From Chloroflexota bacterium (GTDB lineage: Bacteria > Chloroflexota > Anaerolineae > J102): a DNA stretch of 7,575 nt. Every line of letters starts with the position of its first letter. Positions within the stretch are counted from its first letter, which is position 1. The translations under genes were made by a program, and so were the position numbers. The notes beneath the pieces are model-generated. The model was not told where the DNA came from and searched no databases. It saw only the letters and a program-made list of their open reading frames with translations. The stretch is from assembly GCA_024276255.1 (NCBI GenBank), contig JAJRXO010000538.1, positions 1-7,575 on the forward strand. The letters run 5' to 3'. Positions 1-6,486 of the stretch are shown one piece after another.

Positions 1-1326
1 AATGCGCAGGGCCTGATACATGCTTATCTGTTGCGAGGCAGCCCAGCGGCCGAGCTGGCGCACTGTACTGATGCCGATGCGCCGCGGCGGCACGTTGATC
101 ACGCGTTGCATGCTGATATCGTCGTCAGGATTCTGCACCAGTCGTAAATAGGCGATGACATCCTTGATCTCGCGGCGATGGTAGAAGCGTGTGGCCCCCA
201 CCAGACGATAGGGCATACCGCGATGGATGAACGCTTCCTCGATGGCACGGGACTGGGCATTGGTACGATACATGATGGCGCAATCACCCGGCACAGCAAC
301 ACCCTGCTTCTGCAATCGCAAAATCTCGTCGATGATGAATTCGCCCTCCTCGCTCTCATCATAGGCCTGATGAATCACGATGGGATCGCCGCCACCGGCC
401 TCGGTGAATAGTTTTTTGGGCGTGCGATGGCGATTGCGACTGATGACGGCGTTGGCGGCATCGAGAATGGTCTGGGTGGAACGATAATTCTGCTCCAACA
501 GGATGACTTTGGCCTGCGGGTAATCCTTGCGAAAACGATCTACATTGCGATAATCAGCCCCGCGGAAGCGATAGATCGACTGATCCTCATCTCCGACGAC
601 AAACAGGTTGCCGTGACTGCCGGCCAGCAGTTTGATCAGCCGATACTGGGCCGTGTTGGTATCCTGGAATTCATCGACCAGGATGTGGGTGTATCGTCGC
701 TGATATTGTTCGCGGATATCGGCGTGATCGCGCAACATGAATACGGTCTTCATTAACAGATCGTCGAAATCAAGACCATTGCTGAGGGTCAGCAATTCCT
801 GGTAACGACTGTACACACGCTGCACGATCTCATCGAAATAGGTATCGGTGGGATAGTCGGCAGGCGTGATGAGTTCATTCTTGGCGCGGGAAATAGCGCT
901 GTGCACAGGCCGCGGGCGATAGCGCTTTTCGTCGATATTGAGATCGCGCAACGCCTGTTTGACGACCTGAAGCTGATCGTCGCTATCAAATATGACGTAG
1001 CGAGGATTGATTCCGATATGCTCGGCCTGCACGCGTAGCATGCGGGCACAGATACGATGAAAGGTGCCCAGCGTGAGGCCGTGCAGGCCATCGTAATGGC
1101 CCAGCAGGGCCTCTGTTCGCTCGCGCATCACGTTGGCAGCCTTGTTGGTAAAGGTAACGGCCATGATGCGCCAGGGTTCAACGCCCAACACGTCGATGAG
1201 ATAGGCGATACGATGCGTGAGTACACGGGTTTTGCCGGAACCAGGGCCGGCCAGCACCAGCACCGGGCCGGAGCCAATGGTAACGGCCTCACGTTGTGGG
1301 GGATTGAGGATGTCGAGAAGGGTCAT
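1..1326 (-). CDS. pcrA: UvrD/PcrA-type superfamily 1A DNA helicase, N-terminal 442 residues (3' end cut by window)
   Basis: ATP-driven 3'-5' DNA helicase of the UvrD/PcrA family, acting in nucleotide-excision and mismatch repair and in clearing proteins or stalled forks from DNA. The SF1A motifs appear in order: Q motif LNPPQREAV (7-15), Walker A AGPGSGKT (26-33), motif Ia VTFTNKAA (57-64), motif Ib GTFHRICARM (87-96), DExx-box LVDEFQDTN (216-224), motif III VVGDEDQSIYRFRGAD (243-258) and motif IV LEQNYRST (277-284). Residues 399-419, NPDDD through NVPPRRIGIS, match the start of domain 2B. Full-length relatives are about 700-780 aa, so roughly 60% is present and the frame is open at the left edge. 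The ATG at 1326 puts the Q motif at the usual distance, but it has no Shine-Dalgarno; the 30 bases before it are pyrimidine-rich. It lies 46 bp after the glycosyltransferase stop. UvrD and PcrA cannot be told apart here; Rep is less likely. Confidence 0.95.
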   Translation of the reverse strand, partial: MTLLDILNPPQREAVTIGSGPVLVLAGPGSGKTRVLTHRIAYLIDVLGVEPWRIMAVTFTNKAANVMRERTEALLGHYDGLHGLTLGTFHRICARMLRVQAEHIGINPRYVIFDSDDQLQVVKQALRDLNIDEKRYRPRPVHSAISRAKNELITPADYPTDTYFDEIVQRVYSRYQELLTLSNGLDFDDLLMKTVFMLRDHADIREQYQRRYTHILVDEFQDTNTAQYRLIKLLAGSHGNLFVVGDEDQSIYRFRGADYRNVDRFRKDYPQAKVILLEQNYRSTQTILDAANAVISRNRHRTPKKLFTEAGGGDPIVIHQAYDESEEGEFIIDEILRLQKQGVAVPGDCAIMYRTNAQSRAIEEAFIHRGMPYRLVGATRFYHRREIKDVIAYLRLVQNPDDDISMQRVINVPPRRIGISTVRQLGRWAASQQISMYQALRI

Positions 1327-1372
1327 GGGCGGGGATAGGGGTGGGGAGTGCGGGACATAGGAGGATCGATCA
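1327..1372 (-). other. Intergenic leader of the helicase gene, G-quadruplex-type motif on the opposite strand
   Basis: This 46-bp spacer separates the glycosyltransferase stop from the helicase ATG. On the plus strand, 1327-1354 has G runs of 3, 4, 4, 4 and 3 bases with loops of 1, 3, 1 and 5, which meets the standard four-run G-quadruplex rule. The coding-strand sequence is correspondingly C-rich and has no ribosome-binding site. A second in-frame TGA (1370-1372) directly follows the glycosyltransferase stop. I see no terminator or promoter here. Confidence 0.6.
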
Positions 1373-2545
1373 TCATTGCTCACGCCTGCTGATCAGCGAC
1401 TGAACGACTTCAGCAGTGCGGCTGGCAGTAACATCCCAGCTAAAACGGGCGGCCTGGGCCACCAAGCGCTCGGGCGCTGGAGGATGGTCGAGAGCGTGCA
1501 GAATAGCATGCGCCAGGGCGTGAGCATCGTTCACGGGCACAGGGGGCAGGGTATCGCCCACCACTTCGGGCAGGCTGCTGCTGTCGCTCACCACTGCCGG
1601 GGTGCCGCAGGCCAGGGCTTCCAGCGGTGGCAGACCGAAGCCTTCGTAACGGGAGGGAAAAAGAAAGAGATCGGCCAGCGTATACAGCGCCGGTTTGTCG
1701 GCGTCGGGCACGAAACCCAACAGGCGCACCTGATTTTGCAACTGCAGTCGCTCGATCCAGGGCCGGGGATCGGTGAACCAGGCATGATCGGGCGCGGGCA
1801 ATTTGCCGGCAATCAGCAAGGGAGGCAATTGTGGCTGGTCGTCACGGGCCAGGCGATAGGCTTGCAGCAGCAAGGGGACATTTTTACGCGGATCGAAGCC
1901 GCCAAGATAAAACAGGAAGCGGGGGGGGAGCTGATAGCGTGTACGCACATCATCGAGCAATGCTTGATCACGCACGGGCGCGTGGGGCGCGCCCAGGGCC
2001 TCGTACGTAACATGGATGCGGGTACGAGGAATGCGTAGATGCCGGGCGATGTCGGCGGCAGCAGAGCGGCTGACCGTGAGTACGGCCCCCGCCCGACGGG
2101 CGCTGTAGCTGACGAGCCGATTATAAAGACGGGCCGTGGGTTTGGTGGCGTAGTCGGGCAACAGCAGGGGGATGAGATCGTGAATGGTAACGATGTTGGC
2201 GGCACTGCTGCGCAATGGGCTGCCCCAATAAGGCGTAAAAAGAACATCGGCCTGCCAGCGACGAGAGGCACCGGGCATGACCACCTGCTCCCACAACAGC
2301 TTGATCAAGCGGGCGCCCCGCGCCCAGGATGGCCATGACAGGGATCGGGGCAGGATGCCGGCAGGGACAGGCGTAGGCGCGGCGGGCAAAGGCAGACCGG
2401 GCGGCGGCTCCTGGGGCAGCAGAAGCACGATCTGCCAGTCGGGGAGGGCAGCCGGCAGGTGCGCCAGCAATCCATGCAGATACTGGCCCGACCCGGTGGT
2501 GCTTTGGCCCCAAAACCAGCCGTTTACAAGCAGTCGCGGGCTCAA
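1373..2545 (-). CDS. GT4-family (GT-B fold) glycosyltransferase, group 1
   Basis: Retaining, nucleotide-sugar-dependent glycosyltransferase of 390 aa, typical for the family, probably cytoplasmic and acting at the membrane face on a lipid-linked or cell-envelope glycan. The N-terminal acceptor-side domain has the glycine-rich TGSGQY (17-22) and HDLIPLL (122-128). The donor-side domain begins near LGGFDPRKN (214-222) and carries the hallmark E-x7-E motif in RYEGFGLPPLE, with E301 and E309, followed by CGTPAVVSDSSSLPEVVGD. This resembles mannosyltransferase-like GT4 enzymes of O-antigen or exopolysaccharide clusters, but donor and acceptor cannot be read from sequence. No signal peptide or membrane segment is seen. 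The start is taken as TTG, overlapping the E1 beta TGA, because the frame lacks a nearer ATG, the glycine-rich loop must be included, and AAGGAG lies 11 nt upstream. It ends in tandem TGA stops. A run of eight C's on the coding strand (1921-1928) falls at residues LPPR (206-209). Confidence 0.9.
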   Translation of the reverse strand: MSPRLLVNGWFWGQSTTGSGQYLHGLLAHLPAALPDWQIVLLLPQEPPPGLPLPAAPTPVPAGILPRSLSWPSWARGARLIKLLWEQVVMPGASRRWQADVLFTPYWGSPLRSSAANIVTIHDLIPLLLPDYATKPTARLYNRLVSYSARRAGAVLTVSRSAAADIARHLRIPRTRIHVTYEALGAPHAPVRDQALLDDVRTRYQLPPRFLFYLGGFDPRKNVPLLLQAYRLARDDQPQLPPLLIAGKLPAPDHAWFTDPRPWIERLQLQNQVRLLGFVPDADKPALYTLADLFLFPSRYEGFGLPPLEALACGTPAVVSDSSSLPEVVGDTLPPVPVNDAHALAHAILHALDHPPAPERLVAQAARFSWDVTASRTAEVVQSLISRREQ

Positions 2546-3573
2546 AAAGCTGCCAACTCCTTCGCGGCCTGCACGATTTTGGCGGCATTGGGGCGATAGG
2601 CGTCTTCCAGCGGGGGGCTGAAGGGCACCGGCGTATCGAGCCCGCCCAGCCGGTAGATGGGGCCATCGAGCCAGGTGAAAGCGCGCTCGGCAATGAGGGC
2701 GGCGATTTCGGCGCCCAGCCCCAACATGCGATTGGCCGAATGCACGATCAACACCTTGCCGGTCTTGCGGGCCGTGTCGAGAATGGCTTCTTCGTCCAAC
2801 GGCTTGAGGGTACGTAAATCCAGCACCTCAGCCGAAATGTCTTCCCGGGCCAGTTGTTCAGCAGCCTTCAGCGCCTCGCGTACCTGCGTTCCGTAAGTGA
2901 TAATGCTGATGTCGTCGCCCTGGCGCGCCAGATTGGCCTTGCCGATGGGCACGATGTACTCGCCCGCGGGCACATAGCCCTTGAGCGAACGATAAAGCGG
3001 CTTGCTTTCGAAATAAATGACGGGGTTGTTATCTCGAATGGCGGCGATCAGCAGGCCTTTGGCATCGGCGGGGGTGGCGGGAGCAACCACCTTGAGGCCG
3101 GGAGTATGAACAAACCAGGCTTCAGGATTCTGGCTGTGGAAGGGCCCCGAACGGATGCCGCCATCCGAGGGGGCTCGAATCACCCAGGGCACAGCGCTAC
3201 CCCAGCGATAATGTGTGGTGGCAGCGAATTGCACAATGCTGTCGAAGGCGGTGGTGATGAAATCGGCAAATTGCACCTCCACGACCGGTCGCAGGCCCAT
3301 CAGGGCCATGCCGTTGGCCATGCCGGTAAAAGCCAGCTCGGCCAGGGGGGTGTTGAGGACGCGTTCGGGGCCAAACTCAGCTTCGAAGCCTTTGGTGACC
3401 TTGAAAGCGCCGCCAAATTCACCGCCCACATCTTCACCCAAGATGAGGACATTCTCATCGCGGCGCATCTCCAGGCGCAAGGCCTCACTGATGGCGGCGA
3501 TGTAGCTCATCTGCTGACGGTCCTGGTCGTCGGCAGCATCCGTGAATCCAAAATTGGTGGCAGTTTCAGACAT
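2542..3573 (-). CDS. 2-oxo acid dehydrogenase E1 component, beta subunit (pyruvate/branched-chain type)
   Basis: Beta subunit of the alpha2beta2 thiamine-diphosphate E1 enzyme, which decarboxylates a 2-oxo acid (pyruvate, branched-chain 2-oxo acid or similar) and passes the acyl group to the lipoyl arm of E2. Family landmarks with the 343-aa start: SYIAAISEALRLEMRRDE (23-40), LGEDVG with the cofactor-activating Glu at 47, NTPLAE (74-79), HSQNPEAWF (146-154), GLKVVAPATPADAKGLL (159-175) and the C-terminal-domain hallmark DLRTLKPLDEEAI (252-264). The end, GLDTPVPFSPPLE (311-323), is also typical. ATG at 3573 is chosen because AGGAA precedes it by 9 nt; an in-frame TTG at 3591 would add six residues. 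The about 20 residues before SYIAA are polar and longer than usual. It follows the alpha gene by 30 bp. Substrate is unresolved; pdhB, bkdB or acoB-like are all possible. Confidence 0.95.
   Translation of the reverse strand: MSETATNFGFTDAADDQDRQQMSYIAAISEALRLEMRRDENVLILGEDVGGEFGGAFKVTKGFEAEFGPERVLNTPLAELAFTGMANGMALMGLRPVVEVQFADFITTAFDSIVQFAATTHYRWGSAVPWVIRAPSDGGIRSGPFHSQNPEAWFVHTPGLKVVAPATPADAKGLLIAAIRDNNPVIYFESKPLYRSLKGYVPAGEYIVPIGKANLARQGDDISIITYGTQVREALKAAEQLAREDISAEVLDLRTLKPLDEEAILDTARKTGKVLIVHSANRMLGLGAEIAALIAERAFTWLDGPIYRLGGLDTPVPFSPPLEDAYRPNAAKIVQAAKELAAF
2557..2562 (-). promoter_or_regulatory. Shine-Dalgarno AAGGAG for the glycosyltransferase
   Basis: On the minus strand AAGGAG sits inside the last codons of E1 beta, 11 nt before the TTG at 2545. 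The spacing is slightly long, but the match to the anti-SD is good and it supports the non-ATG start. The TTG shares two bases with the E1 beta TGA, so translational coupling is expected. Confidence 0.55.
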
Positions 3574-3582
3574 GGGTGTGGC

Positions 3583-3587
3583 TTCCT
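3583..3587 (-). promoter_or_regulatory. Shine-Dalgarno AGGAA for E1 beta
   Basis: AGGAA on the minus strand is 9 nt upstream of the ATG at 3573. It decides between this ATG and the in-frame TTG at 3591, which has no purine-rich site before it. Confidence 0.6.
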
Positions 3588-3603
3588 GCAAAAAGATTGC
3601 GAT

Positions 3604-4578
3604 TCAGGGGGCGTAAACGCCCTCACTCACGGTAGCGGGGTCAGGCCAGGGGCTGTCTTCGGCAAACTCGATGGCAGATTCGATCTCGCGCTGGCAGCGT
3701 TCGCCGATTTCGCTCAGCTCCACGGCATCGGCCACGCCTTCCTGCTGCAACACACCTTCGTAACGACGTAATGGATCCTTGGCCTCCCACTCGGCCAGCA
3801 GTTCGCGGGGCACATATTCGGCGCCGTCGTGAATGGCATGACCCAGCATGCGCATGGTCTTGGCCTCGATAAGCGTTGCGCCTCCGCCCCCGCGGGCCCG
3901 GTCGATGGCCTGGCGCACAACGCTGTATACGGCTTCCACATCGTTGCCATCCACAGTAACGCCCGGCAGCCCGTAGGCTGCGGCCCGCACGACGAGATCG
4001 GGGACTTTGGTCTGCTGGCTCAGGGGGGTGGAATAGGCATACTGGTTGTTTTCGACGATGATCACCAGGGGGGCATTGAACACGGCCGCCATATTCAGCA
4101 CTTCGGCGAAAAGGCCGGCGCTGCTGGCGCCATCGCCCACAAACGTGAGGGCAGCGCGCGCCTCATGGCGATAGCGAAAGCTCATGGCCACCCCCAGCGC
4201 CACCGGTAACGATTGCGGCAAGTGGCTGATAAAGCCGATGATGCCATGTTCGAGATCACCCATGCCGTGCAGATTGGCATCTCGACCGCGGGTGATGCCG
4301 GTTTCGCGGCCCAGGAGATTGGCAAAAATGCGCCTGGGGCTCAGCCCACGCAGTAAATAACATCCCAGATCGCGATGCATCGGCGCCACCACATCATCGG
4401 GATACATGGCATAGGCCGCGCCCACACCGATGGCCTCGTGGCCGCGTTCGCTGAAGGTGCCGCCTACTCCCCGGCCCTGTTTCCACAGCGCCAACATGCG
4501 ATCATCAAAGGTGCGGGTGAGGCGCATCCAGTAATAAAGTTCCAGCTTTTGTTGTGGAGAAAGTTGGGTGTGAGTCAT
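3604..4578 (-). CDS. 2-oxo acid dehydrogenase E1 component, alpha subunit (pyruvate/branched-chain type)
   Basis: Alpha subunit of the E1 enzyme, binding thiamine diphosphate and Mg at the interface with E1 beta. The protein is 324 aa, normal for bacterial split E1 alpha. Seen in order: LELYYWMRLTRTFDDRM (12-28), SERGHEAIGVGAA (43-55), HRDLG (68-72), the RGRDANLHGMGDLEHGIIGF segment (97-116) and the thiamine-diphosphate motif from GDG (148-150) to NN (177-178). YAYSTPLSQQ (180-189) follows, then the active-site loop MRMLGHAIHDGAEYVP (242-257). That loop lacks the phosphorylatable serine context of mitochondrial PDH E1 alpha. The ATG at 4578 fits the family N-terminus but has no Shine-Dalgarno. 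It sits 57 bp after the peptidase stop and 30 bp before E1 beta, so the pair is co-transcribed. No E2 or E3 gene is in the window. Possible names are pdhA, bkdA or acoA; the substrate cannot be fixed from sequence. Confidence 0.95.
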   Translation of the reverse strand: MTHTQLSPQQKLELYYWMRLTRTFDDRMLALWKQGRGVGGTFSERGHEAIGVGAAYAMYPDDVVAPMHRDLGCYLLRGLSPRRIFANLLGRETGITRGRDANLHGMGDLEHGIIGFISHLPQSLPVALGVAMSFRYRHEARAALTFVGDGASSAGLFAEVLNMAAVFNAPLVIIVENNQYAYSTPLSQQTKVPDLVVRAAAYGLPGVTVDGNDVEAVYSVVRQAIDRARGGGGATLIEAKTMRMLGHAIHDGAEYVPRELLAEWEAKDPLRRYEGVLQQEGVADAVELSEIGERCQREIESAIEFAEDSPWPDPATVSEGVYAP

Positions 4579-4635
4579 GATGTGTGGAGAAGTAGTGGGA
4601 ATTTGGGATGGGGAAACGTATTTCTACGGCGGTCA
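4579..4635 (-). other. 57-bp spacer between peptidase and E1 alpha genes
   Basis: The coding strand is pyrimidine-rich near the E1 alpha start and holds no Shine-Dalgarno. A CGTA-GAAA-TACG sequence at 4617-4628 could fold only as a 4-bp stem without a U-tract, so I do not call it a terminator. No well-spaced promoter is visible, consistent with read-through from the peptidase gene. Confidence 0.5.
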
Positions 4636-6351
4636 TTACGCCAGCGCCTGCAACCGATGCCACACCAGGTCCATCAGTTCGTGCACTGTGGCGCGGTCAA
4701 AAGCAAAACGGGCGCCGGCAGCCCGGAAGAGCTCGGGAAGAGATCGGGTAGAGCCCAATGCCAGGGCCTGCTGGTAATCATGCAGCGCCTTTTGCGGATC
4801 GCTGAGGGCGTTACGCCAGATCTGCAAGGCGCCCAGCTGCGCCAGGCCGTATTCGATGTAATAAAACGGCACGCCGAAAATATGGCCTTTGCGATGCCAG
4901 CCGGTTTCTTTTTCCGCCTGCAGGCCGCTGAAATCGATGCCCGGCATAAACCGATCCCACAATTCGCTCCATTTGCGGTCAAGATCATGGGCATCGAGCT
5001 CTGTCGGCGCCTCGCTATACAACCAGTGCTGAAAGGCGTCCATCACGGCCATGTAGGGGAAGAAGAACACAATGCCGCGCAGTTGTTCGGCGATGGCCCG
5101 GCGCAGATCATCCTGATCGTAGAATCCACCCCGTTCCCGCGACCAGTAGGGGATCGTGAGCAATTCCATGGACATGGACGCCACCTCGGCGAATTCCAGC
5201 GGGGCATCGTAGTTCCACACCAGCGATTGTTGACGAAAGGCCTGTGCAAAATGGAAGGCATGGCCTCCCTCATGCAGCAATGTGCGCACATTACGGTGCG
5301 AACCGGCAGCATTCATAAAGATGTAGGGCTGCCCGCTGACGGGGAAGCTGTTACAATATCCACCGGGCGCCTTGTTGGGACGCGATGCCAGATCGAGCCA
5401 GCCCTCGCGCATGGCGCCGAAGCAGTCTCCCACATCGGGATGCAGTTGCCGGAAGATGCGATGCACGGTTTCTTCCAGCTCGGCGGCGTCCTGGAACGGG
5501 CGCAGGGGCGTTTCTTCGGGATCGACGGTGATATTCCAGGGGCTGTTGATGCTGGTTTCCCAGGGCCGCAACGAGGGCAGATCCAGGGCCCGGGCAGCCT
5601 GATGATAGAGCTCTGTGGCCAGGGGGACGACTTCGTGAGCAATGGCATCGTGGAAAGTGGCGGCATCGGCCGGGGTGTAATCAAAGCGGCCCATCGCCTG
5701 CCATTGATAACTGCGGAAGTCGGCGAATCCGGCATTGGCAGCCAGGCGGCGGCGCCGATCCAGCATCTGCATGAAAAGATCGTTGAGATCAGCCCGACGG
5801 GCCAGATACGCGTCCATAGCTGCCCGCCACACCCCCTGACGCTGAGTGCTGTCACGATTGGCGAGCATCACCTCGGCTTCGGGGATGGTTTTTTGCTCGC
5901 CCTGCCAGTCGATGCTCAACCCACCGATGATCTCATCATACTGTTTGTCCAGCAAACGCAGTTCACTGATGATGGGCACGTTTTCAGCCCGGAAGATTTC
6001 AACTTCGGCCCGGAAACGCTGCAACAGGCGGGCCGTATCGGGGTCGGATTGATAGCCGTCCACGGCCAGGAGCTTTTGCTTGAGCTTTTGTTCGGCCTGG
6101 CTGACGGCAGGCAAGATGTCCTTGACGAGCACCCTGAAGAGGGCATCCGCCTCGGCGTCGGCTGTGTTTTCGCTGATCTGTCGATAGATTTGAGCGCTTG
6201 TCTCCTGAATCACTGCCGCCACGTCGCTCCATTGTTGCAGCCAGGGGCGTACGCTTTGCGGCGTGAGTGGGGTGGCCTCGAGTTCGGCAAAAAGGGGGGC
6301 TATGCTGGGCCAATCCAGAGGATCAAAGTCGGGGGGAGAGGCGTTTGTCAT
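4636..6351 (-). CDS. M3-family zinc oligoendopeptidase (PepF-like)
   Basis: Cytoplasmic zinc metallopeptidase of MEROPS family M3, cutting short peptides inside a deep cleft and so helping recycle oligopeptides. The 571-aa length is normal for PepF-like members, and no signal peptide is seen. The zinc site is complete: HEGGH with H360, E361 and H364, and the third ligand E389 in LEFAEVASMSMELL, 28 residues after E361 as in thimet-oligopeptidase-type enzymes. The flanks KAPGGYCNSFP (327-337) and IFMNAAGSHRNVRTLLHEGGHAFH (344-367) are characteristic. The substrate-binding HIFGVPFYYIEYGLAQLG (490-507) supplies the His and Tyr residues expected near the catalytic centre. The N-terminal 200 residues are helical and charged, as usual. 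The ATG at 6351 is the only sensible start but is preceded by CATCCCCC, not a Shine-Dalgarno. It is the first gene after the promoter at 6447-6476. Specificity (PepF versus other M3B) is not resolvable. Confidence 0.95.
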   Translation of the reverse strand: MTNASPPDFDPLDWPSIAPLFAELEATPLTPQSVRPWLQQWSDVAAVIQETSAQIYRQISENTADAEADALFRVLVKDILPAVSQAEQKLKQKLLAVDGYQSDPDTARLLQRFRAEVEIFRAENVPIISELRLLDKQYDEIIGGLSIDWQGEQKTIPEAEVMLANRDSTQRQGVWRAAMDAYLARRADLNDLFMQMLDRRRRLAANAGFADFRSYQWQAMGRFDYTPADAATFHDAIAHEVVPLATELYHQAARALDLPSLRPWETSINSPWNITVDPEETPLRPFQDAAELEETVHRIFRQLHPDVGDCFGAMREGWLDLASRPNKAPGGYCNSFPVSGQPYIFMNAAGSHRNVRTLLHEGGHAFHFAQAFRQQSLVWNYDAPLEFAEVASMSMELLTIPYWSRERGGFYDQDDLRRAIAEQLRGIVFFFPYMAVMDAFQHWLYSEAPTELDAHDLDRKWSELWDRFMPGIDFSGLQAEKETGWHRKGHIFGVPFYYIEYGLAQLGALQIWRNALSDPQKALHDYQQALALGSTRSLPELFRAAGARFAFDRATVHELMDLVWHRLQALA

Positions 6352-6398
6352 GGGGGATGTTGCTCGAGGGAGGAAATATTGCGGCTGGTTTTATGAGC

Positions 6399-6420
6399 GC
6401 ATGAAAGCGAGCGATCATGC
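6399..6420. promoter_or_regulatory. Inverted repeat GCATGA-N10-TCATGC in the peptidase leader
   Basis: Perfect 6-bp arms (6399-6404 and 6415-6420) are separated by 10 bp. The repeat lies about 20-42 nt downstream of the predicted transcription start. The geometry, with centres of the arms 16 bp apart, could suit a dimeric repressor, or the arms could pair in the mRNA as a 6-bp stem. There is no following U-tract, so it is not an evident terminator. Confidence 0.4.
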
Positions 6421-6432
6421 CCTGCTTGCAGG
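6421..6432. promoter_or_regulatory. Inverted repeat CCTGC-TT-GCAGG in the peptidase leader
   Basis: Perfect 5-bp arms with a 2-bp centre directly abut the GCATGA/TCATGC dyad. The repeat starts about 8 nt downstream of the predicted transcription start, a common place for an operator. As RNA it could only close with a slightly larger loop. Function is inferred from position only. Confidence 0.35.
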
Positions 6433-6446
6433 CGCCCTTGGTTCTT

Positions 6447-6476
6447 AGTATAAACGTGAGCCCTGTGCCGGGTCAA
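6447..6476 (-). promoter_or_regulatory. Sigma-70-like promoter for the peptidase gene (and probably the downstream string)
   Basis: On the minus strand the -35 box is TTGACC (6471-6476, 5 of 6 to consensus) and the -10 box is TATACT (6447-6452, 5 of 6), with an 18-bp spacer. The predicted start is near 6440, giving an 89-nt leader before the ATG at 6351. It lies just outside the end of the radical SAM gene, in the largest gene-free stretch of the window (6352-6486). Downstream spacing is short enough that it could drive all five genes to the helicase. Confidence 0.65.
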
Positions 6477-6486
6477 TTGGTCTGAG

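Noticed and set aside
1364..1371. GATCGATC palindrome after the glycosyltransferase stop
   Set aside because: An 8-bp palindrome made of two GATC units is too short and common to call a site without other support.
3574..3591. Upstream in-frame TTG start for E1 beta at 3591
   Set aside because: It has no Shine-Dalgarno, whereas ATG 3573 has AGGAA at 9 nt. The six added residues would not match the family N-terminus.
2854..3771. A 305-codon plus-strand open frame opposite E1 beta
   Set aside because: It is again a codon-register shadow of a clearly conserved gene, with no family motifs of its own.
4617..4628. CGTA-GAAA-TACG small hairpin between peptidase and E1 alpha
   Set aside because: The stem is only 4 bp, does not extend outward and has no T-run after it. 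It is too weak for a terminator or a regulatory hairpin.
4375..6396. A 673-codon open frame on the plus strand, antisense to the peptidase and part of E1 alpha
   Set aside because: It is in codon register with both minus-strand genes, where stops arise only opposite TTA, CTA or TCA codons, which are rare in GC-rich genes. The translation shows no recognisable motif, while the minus strand has a full zinc site.
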